From positions 1 through 64,000 of the forward strand of contig CAMDHK010000003.1 of assembly GCA_945897965.1 (NCBI GenBank): DNA of 64,000 nt, given 5' to 3'. Source of the stretch: Candidatus Kuenenia stuttgartensis. Lineage in GTDB: Bacteria > Planctomycetota > Planctomycetia > Gemmatales > Gemmataceae. The notes under the pieces are model-generated. The model worked only from the letters and a program-made list of their open reading frames with translations. It ran no database searches and was not told the origin of the DNA. Made by a program: the position numbers and the translations under genes. Positions 28,033 to 36,951 of the stretch are shown here, in pieces; the first letter of the stretch is position 1; the number at the start of each line of letters is the position of its first letter.

Positions 28033-28722
28033 ATGGATGCAATTTTATTGGCCGCAGGTTTTGGAACCAGATTGCGCCCTCATACGCTTACCACTCCAAA
28101 GCCATTGCTACCAATCCAAGGTAGACCTATTTTAGATTGGACTTTAGGTTCTTTGCCTAAAGAGATCACAAGGGTTGTAGTGGTGGTTCACTATCTTGGC
28201 GAGCAAATTGAAAATTTTATGCATCAGCAAAAGTGGTTTAAAGATTTTCAAATCGTTCGCCAAGACCCTCCTAAAGGAACCGGGGATGCTTTGCGAAGTT
28301 GTAGGGCGTTTGTAAAAACTCCAAGCTTTATTGTTTTAAATGGTGATGATCTGTATGGTGCTCAGGATTTAAAAAATCTGGTTAAAGTTTCTGCTGGAGT
28401 CATTGTGAAAGAGGTTGTTGATCCTTGGAATTTCGGCGTTGCATCTTACAATGCAGATGGAAGTTTGGAAAAGATGACGGAGAAACCGAAAATTCAAGGT
28501 CCAGCTATGGCAAACACTGGTGCCTATCATTTTCCTCAATCGGTATTTTCACAGGAACTTGGCATTTCAAGCAGGGGAGAGTACGAAATAACCGATTACC
28601 TTTCAACCTTGGCAACACAACAACGGGTTGATGTAATACCAGCAACTTTCTGGTATCCAGTCGGCACGGTTGAAGCATGGGATTCTGTGCAGAAAATCAA
28701 TTTATCTGCATTGATCCGTTAA
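28033..28722 (+). CDS. Sugar-1-phosphate nucleotidyltransferase
   Basis: 229 residues from the ATG at 28033, which has AAAGGTG at good spacing; a GTG at 28024 is possible but lacks a site. The signature is AGFGTRLRPHTLTTPKPLLP, followed by an NGDDLYG metal-binding site. The short length without a left-handed beta-helix resembles MurU/RmlA-type NDP-sugar pyrophosphorylases. Substrate specificity cannot be read from sequence. It follows ppk1 after 16 bp and overlaps the convergent hydrolase gene by four bases at the 3' end. Confidence 0.85.
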   Translation: MDAILLAAGFGTRLRPHTLTTPKPLLPIQGRPILDWTLGSLPKEITRVVVVVHYLGEQIENFMHQQKWFKDFQIVRQDPPKGTGDALRSCRAFVKTPSFIVLNGDDLYGAQDLKNLVKVSAGVIVKEVVDPWNFGVASYNADGSLEKMTEKPKIQGPAMANTGAYHFPQSVFSQELGISSRGEYEITDYLSTLATQQRVDVIPATFWYPVGTVEAWDSVQKINLSALIR

Positions 28723-29369
28723 TTGAGGAATGGGTTGTTTTTTGCTTCCTCACCTATTGTTGTAGTTGAGCCGTGGCCGGGGTAAACTTTTGAATCTGGT
28801 GGTAAGCATAGAAGTTTTTGTTTAATGCCACTAACTAGTTTTTTGAAATCTCCCCCCGGAAAATCACAACGGCCAATGCTGTCTTCAAATAAAATATCAC
28901 CACCGAATACATGAAATTTTGAATCTTTGGCAATATAGGCTATATGGCCCGGGGAGTGACCAGGTATTTCTTGAATGTTGAAGGCAATATTCGCAAACAC
29001 CGCATCTTCGCCATCTTTAAGGGTGATGTCTGCGGGGGGTGATACCATTTCAAAACCCAGCAACGAACTTAAATTTAATTTTGGGTTTGTAAGCGCTGGT
29101 GCTTCATTTAAACCGATTGCGATTTTTGCATCGGGATAAGCCGCTTTTATACCTGAAACGCCTGCAATATGGTCGGGATGGGCATGCGTTAAGCAAATAG
29201 CTTCTAACTTTAAATTTTTCCCTGATAGGTATTCTAAAAACTGATCGACATCCGAACCTGGGTCAAATATGATCGCTTTACTTTTTCCTTCAAGATGAAC
29301 GATATATCCATTTTCTTCAAAAAACTCTGATGTAACTTTAAAAACCACAATGTTTTCATTATTATTCAT
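28719..29369 (-). CDS. Metallo-beta-lactamase fold hydrolase (glyoxalase II-like)
   Basis: 216 residues. The metal-binding motif is THAHPDHIAG (T-H-X-H-X-D-H), with further ligands in PGHSPGHIAY and FGGDILFEDSIGR and a final VYPGHGSTTTIGEE. These are the ligands of GloB-like thioester hydrolases and persulfide dioxygenases. At about 210 residues it fits the short hydroxyacylglutathione-hydrolase-like family. Cytosolic. It is convergent with, and overlaps by four bases, the nucleotidyltransferase gene. Confidence 0.88.
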   Translation of the reverse strand: MNNNENIVVFKVTSEFFEENGYIVHLEGKSKAIIFDPGSDVDQFLEYLSGKNLKLEAICLTHAHPDHIAGVSGIKAAYPDAKIAIGLNEAPALTNPKLNLSSLLGFEMVSPPADITLKDGEDAVFANIAFNIQEIPGHSPGHIAYIAKDSKFHVFGGDILFEDSIGRCDFPGGDFKKLVSGIKQKLLCLPPDSKVYPGHGSTTTIGEEAKNNPFLN

Positions 29370-29570
29370 ATATTTAGGCCCTAAACACTATTGAAGTTTT
29401 CAGCCAACATGGCGTATAACCCCATCGTCTTTGTTGATTTCGTAGTTTGTTTTATTTCTAACGCTTGAATAAGCATTAAATTTAATCATTCTATTGATGA
29501 TCATCGAACATGTTCATTTTCTTGTGTTATTTATTTATAAGGACTAATAATTAAAATTTCTCTTGGTATT

Positions 29571-30416
29571 ATGATGCAAACAATTACCCAAGGCCGCTTT
29601 CCTAGGTTGGCATATATTTTTTTTGGTGGAATCCTTGGCGTATTCATCATTGCTACGGGGAATGTTACTCAAGCAAAGCCAGACAATAGCCTAAAGCAAA
29701 TCGAAGAAGAGATAATACAAGAGATTAAAAAGCATCCATCAAAATCGAACGATTCCATGGATAAACCCCTTGAGTTTATTCTTGCTGCGGTGAAATCGTT
29801 TGAAAATGTAAAAGATTATAGCGCTACACTTTTTCAGCTTGAACGTATCAAAGGCAAATTACAACCAGAAGCCTCGATTCAACTAGTGGCAACTGCGGGT
29901 AAACCTTTCTTTTTACACATGAAATGGTCTGAACCCAGATCGAGTAAAGGGCAAGAAGCCATGTACACTACAACTAAAGACCCTTCAAAAATGCGCGTCA
30001 AAGGCGCAGGATTTTTGGGGGCAGTTGGCTTTATTACCTTAGACATCAATGACCCAAAATCCACCGCAAATAACAGACATAATGTTTCCGAAGCAGGCAT
30101 GGAAATGCTTATAAAGACTTTAGAACATGGTTGGATTGAAGAAAGCCGAAGAAAAGCAACGGAAGTCTTAGTTAGTGATGTGGTTTGTTATGATCGTCCA
30201 TGCACACGATTAGAATTAACACACCCTGTTAACACTGATGGGTATTTTCTTTTTTATAAAAACATTGTGTTTTTTGATAAAGAAAATAACCTTCCGATTC
30301 GTATAGAAAATTATTCTTGGCCAAAAGATGGAGAAAGCGCTCCTCTTGAAGAGGCTTATGGATATAAAGATCTAAAGCTTAATCCCGGCTTGGATCTTGC
30401 CGTTTTTCAAAAATGA
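29571..30416 (+). CDS. DUF1571 family exported protein
   Basis: 281 residues with a signal anchor or signal peptide (LAYIFFGGILGVFIIATGNV). The mature part has ILAAVKSFENVKDYSATLFQ and a block with YTTTKDPSKMRVKGAGFLGA, features of DUF1571, which is frequent in planctomycetes. The fold resembles LolA/LppX-like outer-membrane lipoprotein carriers, so transport or sensing of lipids is one possibility. Function is not established. It is followed 24 bp later by pyrE on the same strand. Confidence 0.75.
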   Translation: MMQTITQGRFPRLAYIFFGGILGVFIIATGNVTQAKPDNSLKQIEEEIIQEIKKHPSKSNDSMDKPLEFILAAVKSFENVKDYSATLFQLERIKGKLQPEASIQLVATAGKPFFLHMKWSEPRSSKGQEAMYTTTKDPSKMRVKGAGFLGAVGFITLDINDPKSTANNRHNVSEAGMEMLIKTLEHGWIEESRRKATEVLVSDVVCYDRPCTRLELTHPVNTDGYFLFYKNIVFFDKENNLPIRIENYSWPKDGESAPLEEAYGYKDLKLNPGLDLAVFQK

Positions 30417-30440
30417 TCCGACCTTACGGGATTTCTTTCA

Positions 30441-30989
30441 ATGGATTCTAACCGACAGAAGCTTCTAGAAGCATTTAAGTCTCGCGCATTTCAGACTGGG
30501 CATTTTGTTCTAGCTTCAGGAAAAACCAGCACCTATTACATAGATAGTAAAAAAGCTCTCTTCAATTCTTTAGTTATCGACCTCTTGGGTGAGATTTTTT
30601 GGGAAATTATAGCCCAATTGAATCCTGATGCGATTGGTGGTTTAGAAGTGGGAGCGATCCCCATAACCGCTGCTACACTGGTGAAAAGTCAGCAGCATGG
30701 CGTTTCCCTTGAGGGCTTTTTTGTTCGGAAAAAAGCAAAAGAACATGGAAGTAAGCAAAGGATTGAAGGGGTGTTAGCCCCAAGTTCAAAAGTAATCATT
30801 GTGGATGATGTTCTTACGACTGGCGGTTCCGCAATGGAAGCTGTTGAAGAAGTTGAAAAAATTGGGTGCAAAGTTGTTGCAGTAGTTTGTATTGTTGACC
30901 GACTGCAGGGGGCTAGAGAATTAATAGAACCTCATTGCCCATTCATCCCGCTTTTTACTATTCGGGATTTTGGGGTAACGCCTCAGTAA
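30441..30989 (+). CDS. pyrE: Orotate phosphoribosyltransferase
   Basis: 182 residues. It converts orotate and PRPP to orotidine 5'-phosphate in pyrimidine synthesis. The PRPP-binding motif VIIVDDVLTTGGSA lies at residues 118-131. The flexible loop holds VRKKAKEHGSKQRIEG, with the catalytic lysines. The N-terminus has FVLASGKTSTYYIDSKKA, typical of PyrE. No other pyr gene is nearby. Confidence 0.95.
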   Translation: MDSNRQKLLEAFKSRAFQTGHFVLASGKTSTYYIDSKKALFNSLVIDLLGEIFWEIIAQLNPDAIGGLEVGAIPITAATLVKSQQHGVSLEGFFVRKKAKEHGSKQRIEGVLAPSSKVIIVDDVLTTGGSAMEAVEEVEKIGCKVVAVVCIVDRLQGARELIEPHCPFIPLFTIRDFGVTPQ

Positions 30990-30990
30990 T

Positions 30991-31770
30991 TTAGTTGGAA
31001 AGATTTAAAACTTTATTGGAATTAATCCATAATTGGTTTTCAAGTTCCGTCATAGAAATGCCTAATGCGCTTGCTAGGGTTTTAATGGTGTAGTTTACAT
31101 AAGATGGCTCATTTCTTTTGCCTCGAAAAGGTTCGGGCGCAAGATAAGGAGCATCGGTTTCAACTAGAATTCGATCGATTGGGCATTTGGCTGCAACATC
31201 CCTGAGTAAGTCGTTTTTCTTGTAAGTAATCATTCCTGCAAATGATAAGAACAAGCCTAAACTTAAGCATATTTCTGCATTTTCAAAGGTACCCGTAAAC
31301 GAATGAAGAATTCCTTTAATTGGGCCATTGTTGTGCATATCATTTTCTAAAATAGGCAGCATGTCATTCCAAGCATCTCTACAATGAATCAAGATTGGCA
31401 AATCGTATTTTCTGGCAAGTTGAATTTGCGATATAAAGTAACGGATTTGTAAATCGAAGGGGCAGTAATCCCTAAATCGATCTAGTCCTATTTCCCCAAG
31501 AGCAATCGGTCCTTTTTCTTTTATAAATGATTCTAGTAACTCAAGACTGTTCTCCGGGTTTTGTGTAATGGAGTTAGGGTGAATCCCTGCACTGAAATAC
31601 ACTCCTGGATACTTAGTTGCTATTTCTAAGCAACGTCTGCTTGAATCGATTCCTGTTGCTACGCACAAAACCCTATTGTTGGTTTCTTTGGTGAATCCCC
31701 CGATAATACTCTCTAAGTCTGTGGAGTATTTTTCATCATCAAGGTGAGCATGAGTGTCAAATAGTGGCAT
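30991..31770 (-). CDS. tatD: TatD family metal-dependent DNase
   Basis: 259 residues from the ATG at 31770. An upstream start at 31848 would overlap the preceding gene and add 26 atypical residues. FDTHAHLDDEKYS carries the H-X-H metal site, GEIGLDRFRDYCP the Glu ligand, ILIHCRDAWNDMLPILEN and HSFTG further ligands, and VETDAPYLAPEPFRGKRNEP the closing Asp. TatD enzymes are 3'-5' DNA exonucleases or related deoxyribonucleases. It begins 17 bp after the stop of the NuoM-like gene, so the two may share a transcript. Confidence 0.93.
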   Translation of the reverse strand: MPLFDTHAHLDDEKYSTDLESIIGGFTKETNNRVLCVATGIDSSRRCLEIATKYPGVYFSAGIHPNSITQNPENSLELLESFIKEKGPIALGEIGLDRFRDYCPFDLQIRYFISQIQLARKYDLPILIHCRDAWNDMLPILENDMHNNGPIKGILHSFTGTFENAEICLSLGLFLSFAGMITYKKNDLLRDVAAKCPIDRILVETDAPYLAPEPFRGKRNEPSYVNYTIKTLASALGISMTELENQLWINSNKVLNLSN

Positions 31771-31787
31771 ACAAAAACTCTTGAAGT

Positions 31788-33530
31788 TTACTTTACCAAT
31801 GTGATTTGAATCAATTCTGATATCGCTGAAGTGCTGGGCATGTACCAAGAAAGCATTAAGTTCGGAAATATGCCAAGAGCAAGAATGGGTATGATAATTG
31901 CAAAAGTTAAAATGATTTGAGGAAGTTTGATATCACAAAGGGGTGGCGTACTTGAACTCTCACCCAGAATAATATTTAAAATGCGATAGCATCCAATGAT
32001 CACAAGTATATAGCTAATACCCGTGATTAATGCTGGAATAAACCCAAATTGCAGCACAGAACCTGCTAATAAAAATAACCCAAGGGAGTTGATAAATCCT
32101 GGGCACCCAAGAGTTGCAACCAATAAAATTGAAAATGAACAACCAATAATAGGTGCTTTTTTTAGTGTTCCAATTTTGAAATCAATTATATCAACAAGAA
32201 TCTGGTCTTTTAATTGTTTCCACAAATAAACCAATCCTGTTATGCACAAGTATCCGCCTAGAAGCCATATCAGCGAACCAGCAAATGTTTTTGCTTTCCA
32301 AATATTTGGCGCCCCTGCAAATGAATTCATTATGCCCATATAACAAATGAATTGTAACCAGCAAGAAAGAAATGCGATGAAGCGTTCGGGCGAATTTACA
32401 AATAAGAACATGAAGCTTATTGCCACTGTTATCCCAACCATTACCCATGTCAGCCAATGGGCAGAAGAAACTATACCTGCAGGAAATATTTGAATGCCAA
32501 ATCGGGTGAAAATGTAAATGCCAAGTAATGGAAATGCCCCTGCTAAAAGCATTGCTACCGGCAGGCGAGTGTCTTGATATGTTTTATAAATCAAAGCCAT
32601 TAATGGAGAAGAGAATCCTAATAGTAATGCTGCGCCTAGAACAGCAAGAAGCGAAAATGTATGTTTGGTTTTTGCAGATTTACTTAAATTGGTTCGCGAT
32701 TGTGCGACTTGTTCAAGTCCAACGCGCTGGAATGCTAAAATATTGAAAGAATGGTAAGACAAGTAATCCGTGCGTTGTTTTTCAGACCAATCTGGGTGTG
32801 CTCTTTCGATTTGTTTTTGTACAATTTCGATCTCACCTTCATTTGCAAATTTGGTCAAATCAGATTTATAACAATAAGTTAAAACGCCCGCTAAAATCAA
32901 AAGCCCAATAGTGTTGACAGTACCAAAAATAAATGCCGAGTTGTTTTTGTTTTGTCCTCCCCAGTTCTGGAGCAAAAAGTAATAAGACAAAATACTTATT
33001 GCTAGAAAAATTAAAACGATCACGCCATCAATTGCCAGTAGTGTACCTATCAATCCAAATTCGGAAATAAATAGTAATGGAAAAAAATTACCTTCCATGG
33101 CTGAACCGAACCATGCGGCAAGTAATGCGACAAAATAAATTAAAGCGACTAAAACGATAATCGCAAGACTTAAGCCATCAAGCCCAAGTAAAAAATTTAT
33201 GCCTAATTTAGGCATCCAACGAACTTTGGTTACCCAGTCAAAACTTTTATGCACTTCGTAACCAGGAACTAAATCTACATTCTTTCCTCTTTCAAAAAGG
33301 GAAGTTTGCATTCGGGTGTTTTCATTATCAAGCACCCCTAATTGCTCAACCGTGTCGTATTTGAATTGAACGGCCATACCTAAAGAGATTCCTAAGGTTA
33401 ACGCCCCACCAAGGGCAGCAATCCAAGGGGTAATTTGATTTAAACTGAACGAAGAAAAGTAGCAAATTAATGCAAAAACTAGGGGGGTTCCCAATAATGC
33501 TAAAAACCAAGCTAAATCTAGTTCCTGCAT
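31788..33530 (-). CDS. Isolated NuoM-like membrane protein, degenerate
   Basis: 580 residues with about 13-14 hydrophobic helices. MPKLGINFLLGLDGLSLAII matches the conserved start of Complex I subunit M, and YYFLLQNWGG matches the TM5 end. Three residues required for proton pumping in NuoM seem absent in a manual alignment. The TM5 Glu is Ala177, the TM7 Lys is replaced in LLLGFSSPLMALI, and the TM8 Lys is replaced in LLAGAFPLLGIY. The usual PDAH...EAPTAGSV block is TRLPVAMLL-like. No other nuo gene is nearby. It may be a structural or regulatory relative rather than a pump. TatD follows on the same strand. Confidence 0.72.
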   Translation of the reverse strand: MQELDLAWFLALLGTPLVFALICYFSSFSLNQITPWIAALGGALTLGISLGMAVQFKYDTVEQLGVLDNENTRMQTSLFERGKNVDLVPGYEVHKSFDWVTKVRWMPKLGINFLLGLDGLSLAIIVLVALIYFVALLAAWFGSAMEGNFFPLLFISEFGLIGTLLAIDGVIVLIFLAISILSYYFLLQNWGGQNKNNSAFIFGTVNTIGLLILAGVLTYCYKSDLTKFANEGEIEIVQKQIERAHPDWSEKQRTDYLSYHSFNILAFQRVGLEQVAQSRTNLSKSAKTKHTFSLLAVLGAALLLGFSSPLMALIYKTYQDTRLPVAMLLAGAFPLLGIYIFTRFGIQIFPAGIVSSAHWLTWVMVGITVAISFMFLFVNSPERFIAFLSCWLQFICYMGIMNSFAGAPNIWKAKTFAGSLIWLLGGYLCITGLVYLWKQLKDQILVDIIDFKIGTLKKAPIIGCSFSILLVATLGCPGFINSLGLFLLAGSVLQFGFIPALITGISYILVIIGCYRILNIILGESSSTPPLCDIKLPQIILTFAIIIPILALGIFPNLMLSWYMPSTSAISELIQITLVK

Positions 33531-33681
33531 AGTGATACCTAATTGTTCAAGATTAATAATTAAGTTTAAAACTTTACCAATTAAAATGGTAAACTACTAA
33601 GACTTGGTTACCCTATAATGACACTCGGGTGCAACCCCTTATTTTAGCGAATTGCCTAGTTTAACAAACTGGACTGGAAGT

Positions 33682-34383
33682 ATGATTCAGCAAAAAGTAA
33701 TCCAAAAGTTTAATAAAAACAATAAACATAAGGTTATTGATTACTTCTGGAACAACCAAAAACTTAATTCACGCAGTACCATTGGTAATGAACCAAAAAC
33801 TAATGGGTCTGAAGTTGAAGGATATCGATCAGATTCAATTGCGGCATTGGAAGCATTGCTTTTTCTCGCAGATGAACCCTTGGTAACAAAAAAAATCGCT
33901 TCTGTTTTAGGTTGTAAGAACAGTTCCGAAGTGCGAAGTTTACTAAAAGAATTGCAAAAAAAATATAAAGTTGAAAATAACAGCTTTCATATCGAAGAAG
34001 TAGCTGGCGGTTTTCAGTTGCTTTCAAAAAAAGAATTTCATCCTTGGCTTGCAAGAGTTTACGCACGAAATGTTGAAGTTCAAGTTAGTTCAGCCATGAA
34101 AGAAACTTTGGCTATTGCAGCTTACAGGCAACCAATTACTCGAGCAGATATTGAGCAAATACGCGGGGTTAATTCTTCGGAAGTGATTAGAAATTTGGTT
34201 GAAAAAAACTTGCTTCGAATCGTCGGAAGAGATGTTACTCTGGGAAGGCCTGTTTTATACGGCACAACTCGAAAGTTTCTACAAATTTATGGGTTAAAAT
34301 CACTCAAGGATTTACCAAAAACAAATGAATATGGAACTCCCGGTGCAATTCCTGATGAAGATGTTTCGTCAACCGAACAATAA
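33682..34383 (+). CDS. scpB: Segregation and condensation protein B
   Basis: 233 residues from the ATG at 33682; a TTG at 33652 is the alternative. The winged-helix core reads ALEALLFLADEPLVTKKIAS, then ETLAIAAYRQPITRADIEQI and IRGVNSSEVIRNLVEKNLLR, then GRPVLYGTTRKFLQIYGLKS. ScpB forms the Smc-ScpAB condensin complex with the kleisin ScpA. There is a lysine-rich N-terminal extension of about 45 residues. scpA is not in this window. truD follows 25 bp downstream. Confidence 0.92.
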   Translation: MIQQKVIQKFNKNNKHKVIDYFWNNQKLNSRSTIGNEPKTNGSEVEGYRSDSIAALEALLFLADEPLVTKKIASVLGCKNSSEVRSLLKELQKKYKVENNSFHIEEVAGGFQLLSKKEFHPWLARVYARNVEVQVSSAMKETLAIAAYRQPITRADIEQIRGVNSSEVIRNLVEKNLLRIVGRDVTLGRPVLYGTTRKFLQIYGLKSLKDLPKTNEYGTPGAIPDEDVSSTEQ

Positions 34384-34408
34384 CTAATCTCGTTTAATAA
34401 GATAAGCT

Positions 34409-35599
34409 GTGTCTACCTCTAAAATAAAACAAATACCTGAAGACTTTTCTGTAGAAGAGCTAACAGAAACGTTGCCTTCCGGGCATGGCGGTTTTTCATT
34501 TTATTCGCTCAAGAAAAAAGGGTCGACCACTCCCGATGCAATTCAACGAATTCAGAAATCTTGGAAATTAGAAAGTAGGCAAATATCGTTTGGCGGCCTT
34601 AAAGACAAGCATGCAGTTACTACTCAATTTTTTTCAATTAAAAATGGCCCCAAAAAGAATCTAGATCTTTCAGATGTTATTGTGAAATATCTTGGTGAAA
34701 TATCAGGGCCATACGATGCCAGTCATTTAGCTGGAAACCGTTTTGGAATTATCATTAGAAATATCAATTCTGACCAAGCTAAGAAAACAGATACCATAAT
34801 TAATGCTTTGCCAGGGACAGGCATACCCAATTATTTTGATGACCAGCGATTTGGTTCAATTGATTCTTTGAAAACCGATTTTATTGCGAAAAAAATGATC
34901 CTTGGTGATTTTGAACAAGCATTAAAAATTGCGCTAACTTCGCCTTACACTCATGATAACAAGATGGCAAAAAAGGAGAAAACACTTCTGATTCAAAAGT
35001 GGGGGGATTGGGCTGGATTGAAAAATGTTCTACCGCGTGGTCATTCCCGAACATTGGTTGAGTACCTTTCGTTTAATCCCCTAGATTTTAAAGGTGCTGC
35101 TGAAAGGCTCCGCCCTGAACTTGGGGGAATGTATGTTACCGCATACCAAAGCTATTTATGGAACAATATTTTGGCTCGATGGATTAACATTAATTTTACA
35201 CAATCAGAAATTTTTTTAATCAAACTAAAACTTGGGTTATATCCTGGGGTTCGATTTGCTTCTGTCGCAAATATTAAAATAATGGAAGAGTCCTTTATTC
35301 CGCTGCCATCTTCCCGCTTAAAAATCATAGAAAATGACCCATTCTTTAAAATAATTAATGAGGTTATGGCTGTGGAAGGACTAACACTTGAAGAAATGAA
35401 AATCTCAGGAACCAGAAAACTATTTTTCTCAAAAGGAGAGCGGAAGGCTTTTTATTTTCCAACTAATATTGATCATGAAGTTCTTGATGACCAATTTAAC
35501 AAAGGTAAAAAAGCTGTAAGAATTGGGTTTGATTTGCCCAAGGGTGCCTATGCCACTCTTTTGATCAAATGTTTACAAACATTGTTTTGGAATAATTAA
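34409..35599 (+). CDS. truD: tRNA pseudouridine(13) synthase
   Basis: 396 residues from GTG. It isomerises U13 of some tRNAs to pseudouridine. The N-terminus IKQIPEDFSVEELTE is typical of TruD. The catalytic Asp66 sits in FGGLKDKHAVTTQFFS. The FDDQRFGSI and AYQSYLWNNIL blocks of the TRUD insertion follow. No leader peptide. It begins 25 bp after scpB, so they may be co-transcribed; a hairpin follows its stop. Confidence 0.92.
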   Translation: MSTSKIKQIPEDFSVEELTETLPSGHGGFSFYSLKKKGSTTPDAIQRIQKSWKLESRQISFGGLKDKHAVTTQFFSIKNGPKKNLDLSDVIVKYLGEISGPYDASHLAGNRFGIIIRNINSDQAKKTDTIINALPGTGIPNYFDDQRFGSIDSLKTDFIAKKMILGDFEQALKIALTSPYTHDNKMAKKEKTLLIQKWGDWAGLKNVLPRGHSRTLVEYLSFNPLDFKGAAERLRPELGGMYVTAYQSYLWNNILARWININFTQSEIFLIKLKLGLYPGVRFASVANIKIMEESFIPLPSSRLKIIENDPFFKIINEVMAVEGLTLEEMKISGTRKLFFSKGERKAFYFPTNIDHEVLDDQFNKGKKAVRIGFDLPKGAYATLLIKCLQTLFWNN

Positions 35600-35607
35600 G
35601 ATTCACA

Positions 35608-35635
35608 CTTATGATTAAGGCAACTTAATTATAAG
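35608..35635. terminator. Hairpin with GCAA tetraloop after truD
   Basis: CTTATGATTAAG (35608-35619) pairs with CTTAATTATAAG (35624-35635) around a GCAA (GNRA) tetraloop, with a single G-T wobble. The T-rich tract begins only about nine bases later. It could be a terminator for truD or an RNA element in the leader of the next gene. Confidence 0.4.
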
Positions 35636-35688
35636 TATATGGTTGTTTTTTGTTTAAGCTGTTAGTCCTTAAACTGAAAGGATTTTAG

Positions 35689-36138
35689 ATGTTAATGCAC
35701 CGACTTATTCATCCTGAGATTAATCGTATTCTTGGCAGGGCAGGGCACCATGCTAAAATTTTAATTGCAGATGGTCATTACCCAGCTTCCACAACTCTGG
35801 GACCAAATGCTGAACTTATTCATTTGAATTTTGCACCAAATATGCTTACTTGTGCACAAGTTCTTGATGTTATTTTGTCTGCTGTTCCAATCGACGAAAT
35901 AAATACCATGATGTATGAAACAACAGGCCCTTATGGTTTACAAGAAGATCCGAAAGCTTGGAATGATTTCCGGTCAATCATTAAAAAGTCGGGCCTAGAT
36001 TTTGACCTTAAGCCAATTCCTAAATGGGACTTCTATAAGGCTGTAGCTACAAACGACCATATCCTCACTATTCAAACAGGGGATACGGAAAGATTTACCA
36101 ATTTAATTCTTTCGATCGGTGTCCGAATGGATGACTGA
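35689..36138 (+). CDS. RbsD/FucU family mutarotase-like protein
   Basis: 149 residues, with ribosome site AAAGGATTTT. The catalytic-type motif LIADGHYPAS, with its histidine, is typical of the family, as is WDFYKAVATNDHILTIQTGD near the end. RbsD and FucU interconvert sugar anomers (ribose pyranose forms, fucose alpha/beta). FucU-like proteins are usually about 140 residues, which fits better than RbsD. No sugar-transport or catabolic gene is adjacent, so the sugar is unknown. Confidence 0.85.
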   Translation: MLMHRLIHPEINRILGRAGHHAKILIADGHYPASTTLGPNAELIHLNFAPNMLTCAQVLDVILSAVPIDEINTMMYETTGPYGLQEDPKAWNDFRSIIKKSGLDFDLKPIPKWDFYKAVATNDHILTIQTGDTERFTNLILSIGVRMDD

Positions 36139-36257
36139 TAAATCTAAGAATCCCTTAAACTTTATGATTTTTTGATCTTTATTAATATTCCTTGGAATTG
36201 TTAGCTAATCTGACTAATAATTCATTATTAAACGATTATTGAATGGTGGAGGATTTG

Positions 36258-36944
36258 ATGTCCATAAAATGTAATATGAACAGTGCTTCAGTTTCTGGTT
36301 TTTTAGAAGAATCAGAATCGAATTTAGTTAATAAAACCGCTATTTCTGAGAAAAATGGAAATAACATGGACGGAAATACAATTGATCTTGATATGATTAA
36401 AAATGCGGTAAAGATGATTTTAAAAGCAATTGGGGAAAATCCGGATCGACCTGGTTTGATTGATACCCCTGCTCGTGTTGCTAAAATGTACGCTGAAATG
36501 TTCTCTGGTATCAATGGGGACCCAGGCAAGCATTTGCGTGTTACATTTCCTGAAAATTACGACGAGATGGTTATAGTTAAAGATATACCGTTTACGAGTA
36601 TGTGTGAACATCATTTGCTTCCCTTTACTGGGGTTGCTCATATCGCATACATTCCAAATGGTAAAGTTGTTGGACTTAGTAAACTTGCTCGGGTTGTTGA
36701 AGATGTATCTAAAAGACCCCAAGTTCAGGAACGAATGACTCAAACTATTGCAGATCTAATGGACAAAGAATTAAAATGCTCAGGAGTTGCAGTTTTTCTT
36801 CAGGCTGAACATTCTTGCATGAGTATTCGAGGCGTAAAAAAACATGGTTGCACAACCATTACTAGTGTTTTGCGTGGTGTGTTTAAAACTAATCTTTCAA
36901 CCAGAGCCGAAGTCCTTTCCCTGATCAACCAAAAATCTTCCTAG
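36258..36944 (+). CDS. folE: GTP cyclohydrolase I
   Basis: 228 residues from the ATG at 36258, which has GGAGGA seven bases upstream; an ATG at 36243 lacks one. It converts GTP to 7,8-dihydroneopterin triphosphate. Zinc ligands lie in SMCEHHLLPFTG and LQAEHSCMSIRGV. GKVVGLSKLARVVEDVSKRP and QVQERMTQTIAD form the substrate pocket. The first 50 residues are a variable extension. The QueD-like gene follows after 7 bp, so the product probably feeds a deazapurine or pterin route. Confidence 0.95.
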   Translation: MSIKCNMNSASVSGFLEESESNLVNKTAISEKNGNNMDGNTIDLDMIKNAVKMILKAIGENPDRPGLIDTPARVAKMYAEMFSGINGDPGKHLRVTFPENYDEMVIVKDIPFTSMCEHHLLPFTGVAHIAYIPNGKVVGLSKLARVVEDVSKRPQVQERMTQTIADLMDKELKCSGVAVFLQAEHSCMSIRGVKKHGCTTITSVLRGVFKTNLSTRAEVLSLINQKSS

Positions 36945-36951
36945 GTTCCGC

